A DNA stretch of 5,329 nt, taken from NCBI GenBank assembly GCA_017577565.1, contig PKRH01000173.1, positions 1 to 5,329 of the forward strand. Reading direction: 5' to 3'. Under the pieces are notes generated by a model. The model did no database searches, had not been told where the DNA came from, and saw nothing but the letters and a program-made list of their open reading frames with translations. Below are positions 1 to 4,573 of the stretch, piece after piece (within the stretch, counting starts at the first letter, position 1; every line of letters starts with the position of its first letter). Both the position numbers and the translations under genes were made by a program. The DNA is from Thermoanaerobacterales bacterium. GTDB taxonomy: Bacteria > Actinomycetota > Acidimicrobiia > Acidimicrobiales > JACDCH01.

Positions 1-141
1 GCCGGCTGGCAGCGGTTCGTGGGCGCCGTCCACCTCGGCGTCGACCGCCTGCGCCGGCGGCCGGCCGCGGCGGCCAACGTGCTCGTCGCCGGGTTCGCCT
101 ACCAGCTCGCCCTCGTGCTCGCCGCCGGCGCGGCGGCGCCG
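1..141 (+). CDS. Flippase-like / LPG-synthase-type membrane protein, fragment (5' cut by window, 3' part missing)
   Basis: Frame 1 from the window edge reads GWQRFVGAVHLGVDRLRRRP and then a hydrophobic helix (NVLVAGFAYQLALVLAAGAAA). An amphipathic Arg-rich segment followed by a helix with Tyr-Gln is the pattern I associate with late transmembrane segments of the lysylphosphatidylglycerol-synthase/AglD flippase-like family, which are ~300-350-residue inner-membrane proteins. In that family more helices and a conserved Gly-rich/Arg-Glu motif should follow. Here the match ends near base 140. The frame stays open to a TAG at 943-945, but only as Gly/Arg/Pro/Ser low complexity antisense to minus-strand genes. 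I therefore call only the first ~47 codons genuine. The gene may be truncated by deletion, or the contig may be chimeric here. The family assignment rests on a short stretch. Confidence 0.45.
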
Positions 142-533
142 GGGCCGGGGCGTCCCCCGAGGTCGGGCGCGGGCGGCACCTCGGGCGCAGCCGGGCCGGC
201 CGGCGACCGCCCCGGGACGTCGCGCCCGACGCCGCCCCCCGGGGCGCGCGGCGGTCGGGGCCGGCGCGGGGGCAGCGGGTCGACGACCTCCTCGAAGGGC
301 GGCAGCTCCTCCGGCGGCGGGATGAAGACCTGGACGGGCGACCGCTTCAGCCCGGTGGCCGGCGGCGGCGTCCGCGCCGCCGGCGGGCGGTCGCCGGGCG
401 CGGGCGCGTCGACGCCGCGGCCGTTGGCGCCGGCGCCGTTGCCGTGGGTGGGCCCGGCCTCGTCCCGCCGGCTGCGCCCGTCCCCCACGGGCGCCTCGCC
501 CGCCCACCACTCGGTGTCGGACCGTCCGGTCAC
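99..533 (-). CDS. Proline-rich protein of unknown function, coupled to the MoaD-like gene
   Basis: 144 codons from a GTG start (533-531) to a TAG (101-99). The start is well supported: GGAGG lies at 544-540, six bases upstream, and GTG overlaps the upstream gene's TGA in a GTGA, so translation is probably coupled. Codon third positions are almost all G/C down to about base 140. No catalytic motif, signal peptide or membrane helix is visible. Residues 1-64 are polar with a Trp-Trp pair at 9-10. Residues 65-90 (SPVQVFIPPPEELPPFEEVV, then DPLPPR) form an acidic, proline-rich segment. The rest is Pro/Gly/Arg-rich and probably disordered. The last ~13 residues are antisense to the flippase fragment, so the natural C-terminus may be lost at the junction near base 140. 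Function is unknown; coupling to a sulfur carrier suggests a related role by context only. Confidence 0.55.
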   Translation of the reverse strand: MTGRSDTEWWAGEAPVGDGRSRRDEAGPTHGNGAGANGRGVDAPAPGDRPPAARTPPPATGLKRSPVQVFIPPPEELPPFEEVVDPLPPRRPRPPRAPGGGVGRDVPGRSPAGPAAPEVPPAPDLGGRPGPGAAAPAASTRASW

Positions 534-772
534 CGGGCGCCTCCGGACACCGGCGGCAGCACGGCGACCTCGTCGTCGTCGCCGACGGGCTCGTCGCCCC
601 GGGCCGGCTCGCCGTTCAACCACACCCGGCAGTTCGGGAGCAGGGCCGCGAACGCCGGCGCGTAGCGGGCCCGGGCGCCCGCGAGCACCTCGTCGACGGT
701 GGCGCCGTCGACGACGTCGCGACCGGTGCCGGCGGCCTCGCGGGCCTGGGCGAAGAGCCGGAGGACGGCCAT
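530..772 (-). CDS. MoaD/ThiS-family ubiquitin-like sulfur carrier protein
   Basis: 80 codons, ATG at 772-770. The N-terminus MAVLRLFAQAREAAGT is the first beta strand and helix of MoaD-type beta-grasp proteins. The C-terminal half (LNGEP at ~52-56, GDDDEVAVLPPVSGG at ~64-78) matches the family's signature end. Such proteins carry sulfur as a C-terminal Gly-Gly thiocarboxylate for molybdopterin, thiamine or cysteine synthesis, after adenylation by an E1-like MoeB/ThiF enzyme. Length is normal. The oddity is that Gly-Gly is not terminal: Ala-Arg follows before TGA, so activation would need trimming, as for carriers processed by JAMM peptidases. The final codons GGA GGC form the SD of the downstream gene, which may explain the tail. 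The micro-ORF at 869-783 ends ten bases upstream. MoaD-like is more likely than ThiS (thiamine) from the VLPPVSGG ending, but the partner pathway cannot be seen. Confidence 0.88.
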   Translation of the reverse strand: MAVLRLFAQAREAAGTGRDVVDGATVDEVLAGARARYAPAFAALLPNCRVWLNGEPARGDEPVGDDDEVAVLPPVSGGAR

Positions 773-782
773 GGTCGCCGCC

Positions 783-869
783 CTACCCCTGCCGCCCCCG
801 GGCGCGACCCTGGGCGACCGACGCGGAGGGGACCTGGGCCTTCCCCGGCTTGTCGAGCGGCAGAGCCAT
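783..869 (-). CDS. Micro-ORF, 28-residue basic peptide upstream of the sulfur carrier gene
   Basis: ATG at 869-867 to TAG at 785-783. It begins MALPLDKPGK and ends in a basic, Gly/Arg-rich tail (QGRARGRQG). GAGGAG lies 11 bases upstream of the ATG, among the clearest SD sequences in the window. By hand, about 26 of 28 codons end in G or C, as expected of a real gene here, although overall GC makes this weak evidence. The stop is ten bases before the MoaD-like start, so the ORFs would share a transcript. There is no signal peptide, membrane helix or cysteine. It could be a small structural protein, a leader peptide controlling the carrier gene, or a modified-peptide precursor; none is proven. 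The same frame is open further upstream to 1166, but only antisense to the histidine phosphatase. Confidence 0.4.
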   Translation of the reverse strand: MALPLDKPGKAQVPSASVAQGRARGRQG

Positions 870-922
870 CGGTCGGACGTCTCCTCGGTGCGGGTCGGCG
901 CTCCCCAGCGGAACGCCGAACG

Positions 923-951
923 AGCCTAGTGGCTGCACCCGGTAGCGTCCC
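923..951 (-). promoter_or_regulatory. Candidate promoter of the micro-ORF/MoaD-like/proline-rich cluster
   Basis: Minus-strand TAGGCT (928-923) fits the actinobacterial TANNNT -10 pattern. GGGACG (951-946), 17 bases upstream, shares the GAC of a TTGACA -35. Transcription would start near 916 and leave a ~47-base leader before the micro-ORF ATG, with GAGGAG inside it. The 9-mer CTAGGCTCG that includes the -10 recurs at the promoter of the zinc-finger gene (1850-1842). Confidence 0.35.
943..948 (+). promoter_or_regulatory. Candidate -10 element of the histidine phosphatase gene
   Basis: TAGCGT fits TANNNT and lies 3 bases before the first ATG (952) and 9 before the second (958). Expected initiation at ~955-958 would give a nearly leaderless mRNA starting at the second ATG. 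No SD precedes either ATG, which agrees with leaderless translation. There is no convincing -35. This element faces away from the minus-strand -10 at 928-923, so the two promoters are divergent and overlapping. Confidence 0.3.
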
Positions 952-1566
952 ATGCCCATGAGCGCCGAGACACCCCCCGCCCGCCTCCTGCTCGTCCGCC
1001 ACGGGCAGTCGGAGTGGAACGCGGTCGGGCGGTGGCAGGGGCAGGCCGACCCCCCGCTCAGCGACCTCGGGCGGCGCCAGGCCCTCGAGGCGGCCCGGGC
1101 CCTCGGCGCGATCGACGCCATCTGGTCGTCCGACCTGCAGCGGGCCCGCGACACGGCCGAGATCATCGCCGAGGAGCTGGGGGTGGGGCCGGTGGTCGTC
1201 GACCCCGACCTCCGGGAGCGGGACGCCGGCGAGTTCTCCGGGCTGACCCGGGCCGAGATCGAGGAGCGCTTCCCCGGCTACCTGGCCGACGGGCGCCGAC
1301 CGCCGAGCTGGGAGCCCGACGAGCACCTGCTGGCCCGGGCCATGCGAGCGCTGCGGCGCATCGCCGCCGCCGTGCCGGGGGGCGACGTGCTGGTGGTGAC
1401 CCACGGCGGCCTCGTCTACGCGGTCGAGCAGTCGCTGGGCGCGGAGTTCCGGCGCATGGCCAACACCGAGGGCCGGTGGGTCGAGGTCGGCCCGGGGTCC
1501 GTGCGCCTCGGCGAGCGCGTGGTGCTGTCCGAGCCGCAGGACACGACCGTCCCCAACCAGATCTGA
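952..1566 (+). CDS. Histidine phosphatase family protein (phosphoglycerate mutase-like)
   Basis: 204 residues from ATG 952; the in-frame ATG at 958 is an equally good start and fits the promoter better. The fold's catalytic set is complete: LLLVRHGQSEWN at 12-23 with the phospho-accepting His17 next to Arg16, SSDLQRARDTA at 59-69 (Arg64), LRERDAGEFSG at 87-97 with proton donor Glu89, and VVTHGG at 148-153 (His151). Length is typical for the cofactor-independent-of-metal, two-His branch that includes broad-specificity phosphatases, cobalamin CobC-like enzymes and phosphoglycerate mutases. Substrate cannot be told from these motifs; the short length argues against a full glycolytic mutase of ~250 residues. 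It is probably cytoplasmic, with no signal peptide. It diverges from the MoaD-like cluster and converges on the zinc-finger gene with a 27-base gap. The last residues (VPNQI) follow the domain directly. Confidence 0.93.
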   Translation: MPMSAETPPARLLLVRHGQSEWNAVGRWQGQADPPLSDLGRRQALEAARALGAIDAIWSSDLQRARDTAEIIAEELGVGPVVVDPDLRERDAGEFSGLTRAEIEERFPGYLADGRRPPSWEPDEHLLARAMRALRRIAAAVPGGDVLVVTHGGLVYAVEQSLGAEFRRMANTEGRWVEVGPGSVRLGERVVLSEPQDTTVPNQI

Positions 1567-1568
1567 CG

Positions 1569-1587
1569 GACCCGGCCGGCGCCGGTC
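1569..1587. terminator. Weak hairpin between convergent genes
   Basis: GAC-C-CGGC / loop CGGC / GCCG-GTC forms a 7-bp GC-rich stem with one bulged C, in the 27 bases between the phosphatase stop (1566) and the zinc-finger gene stop (1594). There is no T-tract on either strand. The position suits a bidirectional terminator, but such hairpins are common at this GC content. Confidence 0.3.
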
Positions 1588-1593
1588 GGGACG

Positions 1594-1836
1594 TCAGCCG
1601 GGCGGGCGGGGGGCGCCGTCCCGCTCGAGGGCGGCGGCGACCTGCGCGTGGCGCTCGCAGAACGGCGTCGTGGGGTCGGCCGCCAGCCGCTCGTCCGCGA
1701 TCGGCTCGCCGCAGGCCTCGCACCGGCCGTAGGTGCCGGCGTCGAGGCGCTCGAGCGCCACGTCGACCCCGGCCAGGTCGGCCTCGACCCGGTCGAGCTC
1801 CGCGGCCTCGCCGTCGTGCCGGTCACCGTCGTCCAC
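1594..1836 (-). CDS. Small DksA/TraR-type zinc-finger protein
   Basis: 80 residues from a GTG start (1836-1834) to TGA (1596-1594). The zinc-finger signature is clear: TYGRCEACGEPIADERL at 35-51 and TPFCERHAQ at 57-65, giving Cys39-X2-Cys42-X17-Cys60-X2-His63. Residues 10-34 are a predicted helix (ELDRVEADLAGVDVALERLD) equal to the end of the DksA coiled coil. DksA/TraR proteins bind RNA polymerase through the secondary channel and alter initiation. This one is about half the length of DksA and lacks most of the coiled coil and its acidic tip, resembling the short actinobacterial or phage forms. His replaces the fourth Cys. The start is chosen because a -10 TAGGCT lies 7 bases upstream, ideal for a leaderless mRNA; no SD is present. 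It lies 30 bases downstream of tRNA-Lys on the same strand. Confidence 0.88.
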   Translation of the reverse strand: MDDGDRHDGEAAELDRVEADLAGVDVALERLDAGTYGRCEACGEPIADERLAADPTTPFCERHAQVAAALERDGAPRPPG

Positions 1837-1843
1837 GGGCCCG

Positions 1844-1849
1844 AGCCTA
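1844..1849 (-). promoter_or_regulatory. -10 element for a leaderless zinc-finger mRNA
   Basis: TAGGCT (1849-1844) is followed by seven bases (CGGGCCC) and then the GTG start at 1836. This puts transcription initiation at or one base before the start codon. The element sits in the 30 bases between the tRNA-Lys 3' end and the gene, so any -35 would overlap the tRNA 3' end; none is convincing. The surrounding CTAGGCTCG is identical to that at 929-921. Confidence 0.45.
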
Positions 1850-1866
1850 GGCAGCCGGGCGGGACG

Positions 1867-1939
1867 TGGGGGTGGAGGGCCTCGAACCCTCGCGCATCCG
1901 CTTAAAAGGCGGCCGCTCTGCCAGCTGAGCTACACCCCC
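1867..1939 (-). tRNA. tRNA-Lys (anticodon TTT)
   Basis: Read on the minus strand, 73 bases fold as a complete cloverleaf. The 7-bp acceptor stem is perfect (GGGGGTG with CACCCCC), then TA, a D arm with 4-bp stem (GCTC/GAGC) around AGCTGGCA, an anticodon loop CTTTTAA with anticodon TTT, a 5-base variable loop and a T arm GAGGG-TTCGAGG-CCCTC. The discriminator is A and CCA is not encoded (CGT follows), as is common in Actinomycetota, so CCA must be added enzymatically. Anticodon stem pair 27:43 is G:A, leaving four Watson-Crick pairs, which is mildly unusual. It decodes AAA, and AAG by wobble. Confidence 0.96.
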
Positions 1940-1951
1940 GGACCTCTGTGC

Positions 1952-1957
1952 ACGATA
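1952..1957 (-). promoter_or_regulatory. Candidate -10 element of tRNA-Lys
   Basis: TATCGT (1957-1952) on the minus strand fits TANNNT and lies 12 bases before the mature tRNA 5' end at 1939. Transcription would start near 1945, leaving a short leader for RNase P. No good -35 is seen around 1975-1981. Confidence 0.35.
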
Positions 1958-2032
1958 ACCGCGCCGCCCGGCACCTGGACCGGGGACGGGGCGACCACGG
2001 TACGTGCTGCTCGCACCCTCGTGCGTGCCAGC

Positions 2033-2060
2033 TTGTGACGCCGGGCGCACGTGTTAACCT
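2033..2060 (+). promoter_or_regulatory. Promoter of the LPXTG protein gene
   Basis: TTGTGA (2033-2038) and TAACCT (2055-2060) are 16 bases apart. The -35 shares TTG and the last A with TTGACA, and the -10 fits TANNNT. Initiation near 2067 gives a ~50-base leader ending in the strong SD AGGAGGA (2105-2111). This is the best two-box promoter in the window and it points away from tRNA-Lys. The rest of 1958-2032 shows nothing I can name. Confidence 0.5.
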
Positions 2061-2117
2061 TCGGGCGGCAGATCTGGGGGGCCTTTCCCTCTGGGCGGGA
2101 AGTCAGGAGGACCCATC

Positions 2118-2648
2118 GTGAAGCGTGTGCTCGCGTGCGCAGCGCTCGCCGTCGTGCTGCTGGCCGCTCCGGCTGCTGCGCAGCAGTATCCGCCGGCCGT
2201 CAACAGCCTGACGATCAGCGACACCACCCCGACGCCGGGCCAGACCATCACCATCGAGGGCCGCACCTTCGCCGCCGGCAGCACGGTGACCGTCACCATG
2301 GAGTCCGACCCGGTCACCCTCGGCACGGCCGTCGCCGACGACCAGGGTGTCTTCACCCTGCAGGCGACGATCCCGATCGACACCGCGCTCGGCCAGCACA
2401 CCATCACCGCCGCCGGCCAGGCGCCCGACGGCTCCGCCCTCGTGCTCTCGGCGACGATCACCGTCGTCCAGGCCGACGGCGAGGGTGGTGCCGGCGACGC
2501 CGGCGGCGACTCGTCCGGCGCCCTGCCCCGGACCGGCGACGACACCTCGCTGCCGCTGGCCAAGCTCGGCCTCGGCCTGCTGGTCCTCGGCGGCCTCGTC
2601 ACCGCCGTCGCCGCCAAGCGGCGCAAGGCGGCCGCGCTGCACTCCTGA
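2118..2648 (+). CDS. Secreted LPXTG-anchored surface protein with one Ig-like domain
   Basis: 176 residues from GTG 2118, with AGGAGGA six bases upstream. Residues 1-21 are a signal peptide: MKR, a hydrophobic core, then an Ala-rich APAAA site before Gln22. Residues ~29-118 are Thr/Val-rich beta structure (TPTPGQTITIEGRTFAAGST at 37-56; TLGTAVADDQGVF; LGQHTITAAGQAPDGS), the pattern of single Ig-like/carbohydrate-module domains in actinobacterial surface proteins. A Gly/Asp/Ser/Ala linker (119-135) leads to LPRTG at 136-140, a hydrophobic helix (~145-166) and the positive tail KRRK at 167-170. This is a full class-A sorting signal: sortase would cut Thr-Gly and join the protein to the wall. 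No sortase gene is in the window. The protein is small for its class and has no cysteine in the mature part. Its ligand or role is unknown. Confidence 0.9.
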   Translation: MKRVLACAALAVVLLAAPAAAQQYPPAVNSLTISDTTPTPGQTITIEGRTFAAGSTVTVTMESDPVTLGTAVADDQGVFTLQATIPIDTALGQHTITAAGQAPDGSALVLSATITVVQADGEGGAGDAGGDSSGALPRTGDDTSLPLAKLGLGLLVLGGLVTAVAAKRRKAAALHS

Positions 2649-2663
2649 CCGGCCAGGCCCGGA

Positions 2664-2684
2664 GGCGGCCACGGCGGGGCCGCC
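2664..2684. terminator. Hairpin after the LPXTG gene
   Basis: GGCGGCC (2664-2670) and GGCCGCC (2678-2684) form a perfect 7-bp stem with a 7-base loop, 15 bases after the LPXTG gene stop. No T-tract follows. It is the first of two hairpins between these convergent genes. Confidence 0.45.
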
Positions 2685-2706
2685 CGGACGGCCACAGGAT
2701 CGCTGC

Positions 2707-2732
2707 GGGACCCCGGCTCCGGCCGGGGTCCC
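2707..2732. terminator. Strong bidirectional terminator hairpin
   Basis: GGGACCCCGGC (2707-2717) and GCCGGGGTCCC (2722-2732) pair perfectly over 11 bp around a 4-base loop TCCG. It lies midway between the convergent LPXTG gene (ends 2648) and the acyl-CoA ligase gene (ends 2746). It lacks a T-tract, as many actinobacterial terminators do, and would serve both strands. Confidence 0.65.
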
Positions 2733-2745
2733 GGCGCGTCCGGCC

Positions 2746-4401
2746 TCAGCCCCCGGCCTGCTGCACCTGGGCGCGGGCCCAGCGGTAGTCGGCCTTGCCC
2801 GCCGGGCTGCGGACGATCTCGTCCAGGAAGAGCACGTCCTTGGGCAGCTTGTAGCGGGCGATGTGGGCGCTGGCGTGCTCGACGATCTCCTCGGCGGTCG
2901 CCGTCCTCCCCTCCGCCAGCTGGACGAGGGCGACGACCTCCTGGCCCCAGCGCTCGCTGGGCCGGCCGACGACGACCACGTCGTGGACGGCCGGGTGCCC
3001 GGCGATGGCCCGCTCCACCTCCTCGGCGAAGATCTTCTCGCCACCGGAGTTGATCGTCACCGAGTCCCGGCCGAGCAGCTCGATGTCGCCGTCGGCCAGG
3101 TGGCGGGCCCGGTCGCCCGGCACCGAGTACCGGACCCCGTCGATGACGGGGAACGTGCGGGCGGTCTTCGCCGCGTCGCCGAGGTAGCCGAGGGGGACCC
3201 AGCCGGACTGGGCGAGCCAGCCGATGCCGTCGTGGCCCGGCTCGAGCACCTTGTCGAGGTCCTCGCTCACCACGACCGTGCCGGGGCCGGGCGTGAAGCG
3301 CCCGGTCGCCACCTCGCCGCTCGCGGTCGAGACGTGGCTCATCTGCGCCCCGGTCTCGGACGACCCGACCGAGTCGGTCAGGAGGATGTGGGGCAGCTTG
3401 GCCAGCAGGCGCTCCTTGATCGTCGGCGTCAGCGGGGCGCCGCCGTTGCCGATGCTCACGAGCGAGCCGACGTCGTAGTCGTTGGCCTCGAGCTCGTCGA
3501 CCAGCGGGCGGGCCATGGCGTCGCCGACGACGGTCAGCGTCGTGCACCGCTCCGCCTCGACCGTCCGCCACGTCTGCACCGGGTCGAACCGGCGGGTGTC
3601 GGGCGGCAGCACGACGGCGTGGCCGTTGTTCAGGGCGATGAAGCTCACCCACTGGGCGGCGCCGTGCATGAGCGGCGGCAGCACGAGGAACCGGAGGCCC
3701 TCCTCGAAGGCCCGGGCCTGGGCGGCCACGTCGTCGTAGGTCTCGACGGCCTCCTGGGTCAGGATGTTCCGCCCGCCCATGGCCGACATGAAGATGTCGT
3801 GCTGGCGCCAGAGCACGCCCTTGGGCATGCCGGTCGTGCCGCCCGTGTAGAGGATGTACAGGTCGTCGGGCGACGGCCGGACGTCGATCTCCGGGGCCGA
3901 GGCGGCCAGGGCCTCCTCGTAGTCGACGGCACCGGGCAGGAGGTCGTGGCCGGAGTCGTCGGCCACCTGCAGCAGCACCTCGAGGCGGGGCAGCCGGTCG
4001 AGCACCTCGGCGAGCACCGGCGCGAAGGACGCGTGGTAGACGAGGGCGCGGCAGCCGCTGTTGTCGAGCAGGTAGTGCAGCTCGTCGGCGACGTAGCGGT
4101 AGTTGACGTTGAACGGCGCCACCCGGGCGCGGAAGGCGCCCAGCATGGCCTCGATGTACTCGTTGCCGTTGTAGAGGTAGATGCCGAGGTGGTCCTGGCC
4201 GGACTCGTGCCCGGCCAGAGCGCTCCGCTCGGCGTGGGCCCCGAGCCCCCGCGACCGCAGGTAGGCGCCGAGCCGGGTGCTGCGGTCGACCACCTCCGAG
4301 AAGGTCAGTCGCCGGTCGCCCCGGATCAGGCACTCGCGGTCGGGGTGCTGCGCGGCGACCGTGTCGAAGACGTCGGGCAGGTTGAACTGCGTGCTGGCCA
4401 C
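2746..4401 (-). CDS. Acyl-CoA ligase, FadD19-like (AMP-binding family)
   Basis: 551 residues from GTG 4401-4399, chosen because GGAGG (4415-4411) lies nine bases upstream; an in-frame GTG at 4431 lacks this. It activates a carboxylic acid to acyl-AMP and then acyl-CoA. All ANL-superfamily motifs are present: the P-loop-like YTGGTTGMPKG at 185-195, SSETG at 347-351, the ribose-binding YSVPGD ending in Asp430, the hinge and A8 region GRDSVTINSGGEKIF at 444-458, and the C-terminal RSPAGKADYRW with catalytic Lys536. The SIGNGG-to-SSETG segment, NSGGEK and the KADYRWA end resemble mycobacterial FadD19/FadD17, which act on sterol side chains or very long acyl chains. Length also fits (~550). Substrate is therefore likely a fatty or steroid-derived acid, by family only. 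The gene stands alone with its own promoter and terminators; no other beta-oxidation gene is visible. Confidence 0.94.
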   Translation of the reverse strand: MASTQFNLPDVFDTVAAQHPDRECLIRGDRRLTFSEVVDRSTRLGAYLRSRGLGAHAERSALAGHESGQDHLGIYLYNGNEYIEAMLGAFRARVAPFNVNYRYVADELHYLLDNSGCRALVYHASFAPVLAEVLDRLPRLEVLLQVADDSGHDLLPGAVDYEEALAASAPEIDVRPSPDDLYILYTGGTTGMPKGVLWRQHDIFMSAMGGRNILTQEAVETYDDVAAQARAFEEGLRFLVLPPLMHGAAQWVSFIALNNGHAVVLPPDTRRFDPVQTWRTVEAERCTTLTVVGDAMARPLVDELEANDYDVGSLVSIGNGGAPLTPTIKERLLAKLPHILLTDSVGSSETGAQMSHVSTASGEVATGRFTPGPGTVVVSEDLDKVLEPGHDGIGWLAQSGWVPLGYLGDAAKTARTFPVIDGVRYSVPGDRARHLADGDIELLGRDSVTINSGGEKIFAEEVERAIAGHPAVHDVVVVGRPSERWGQEVVALVQLAEGRTATAEEIVEHASAHIARYKLPKDVLFLDEIVRSPAGKADYRWARAQVQQAGG

Positions 4402-4435
4402 CTCGATCCCCCTCCGTGCGGCGCAGGGCACCGTC

Positions 4436-4456
4436 CTGACGATGTGTCAGACGGTA
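4436..4456 (-). promoter_or_regulatory. Promoter with inverted-repeat operator for the acyl-CoA ligase
   Basis: The minus-strand -10 candidate TACCGT (4456-4451) directly abuts CTGAC-N5-GTCAG (4436-4450), a perfect 5-bp inverted repeat. With initiation near 4444, the repeat covers the start of transcription, the usual place for a repressor operator. Actinobacterial acyl-CoA ligase genes are often controlled by TetR- or GntR-type repressors sensing acyl-CoA; the sequence does not match the KstR or KstR2 sites I know. The regulator is unidentified. Confidence 0.4.
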
Positions 4457-4490
4457 GTCGCCCCGGTGGGTCGGGGGCGGGTGAGCAGGC

Positions 4491-4524
4491 CGCCGGCGCG
4501 GGGCGCGGGGGGGCCCCGCCGGCG
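4491..4524 (-). terminator. Large GC hairpin downstream of the Q-rich membrane protein gene
   Basis: CGCCGGCGCGGGGC (4491-4504) pairs with GCCCCGCCGGCG (4513-4524) over 12 bp with a 2-base bulge and an 8-base G-rich loop. It lies between the end of the membrane-protein gene (4574) and the ligase promoter (~4456), so it probably insulates one unit from the other. There is no T-tract. Confidence 0.5.
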
Positions 4525-4548
4525 TCGCGCCGTGCGGGGCCCCGGTGG

Positions 4549-4563
4549 ACCCGGTGTCCGGGT
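4549..4563 (-). terminator. Short hairpin just after the membrane-protein stop
   Basis: ACCCGG-TGT-CCGGGT is a perfect 6-bp stem with a 3-base loop, starting 11 bases beyond the stop codon at 4576-4574. It may act with the larger hairpin at 4491-4524. No T-tract. Confidence 0.4.
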
Positions 4564-4573
4564 GGGTGCGGTG

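Noticed and set aside
19..945. Long plus-strand frame of 308 codons
   Set aside because: After the first ~140 bases it is Arg/Pro/Gly low complexity antisense to the MoaD-like and proline-rich genes, which have recognisable motifs, SD sites and overlaps.
616..1404. 262-codon minus-strand frame
   Set aside because: It is antisense to the histidine phosphatase, whose catalytic motifs are complete, and then out of frame with the MoaD-like gene.
1867..1886. Possible integration site at the tRNA 3' end
   Set aside because: I found no second copy of the tRNA end, no integrase and no foreign-looking sequence.
1648..1905. 85-codon plus-strand frame over the zinc-finger gene
   Set aside because: It is antisense to the Cys/His motif and runs into tRNA-Lys.
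2054..4333. 759-codon minus-strand frame
   Set aside because: It is a shifted frame of the acyl-CoA ligase running on antisense to the LPXTG gene; Arg/Pro-rich with no domain.
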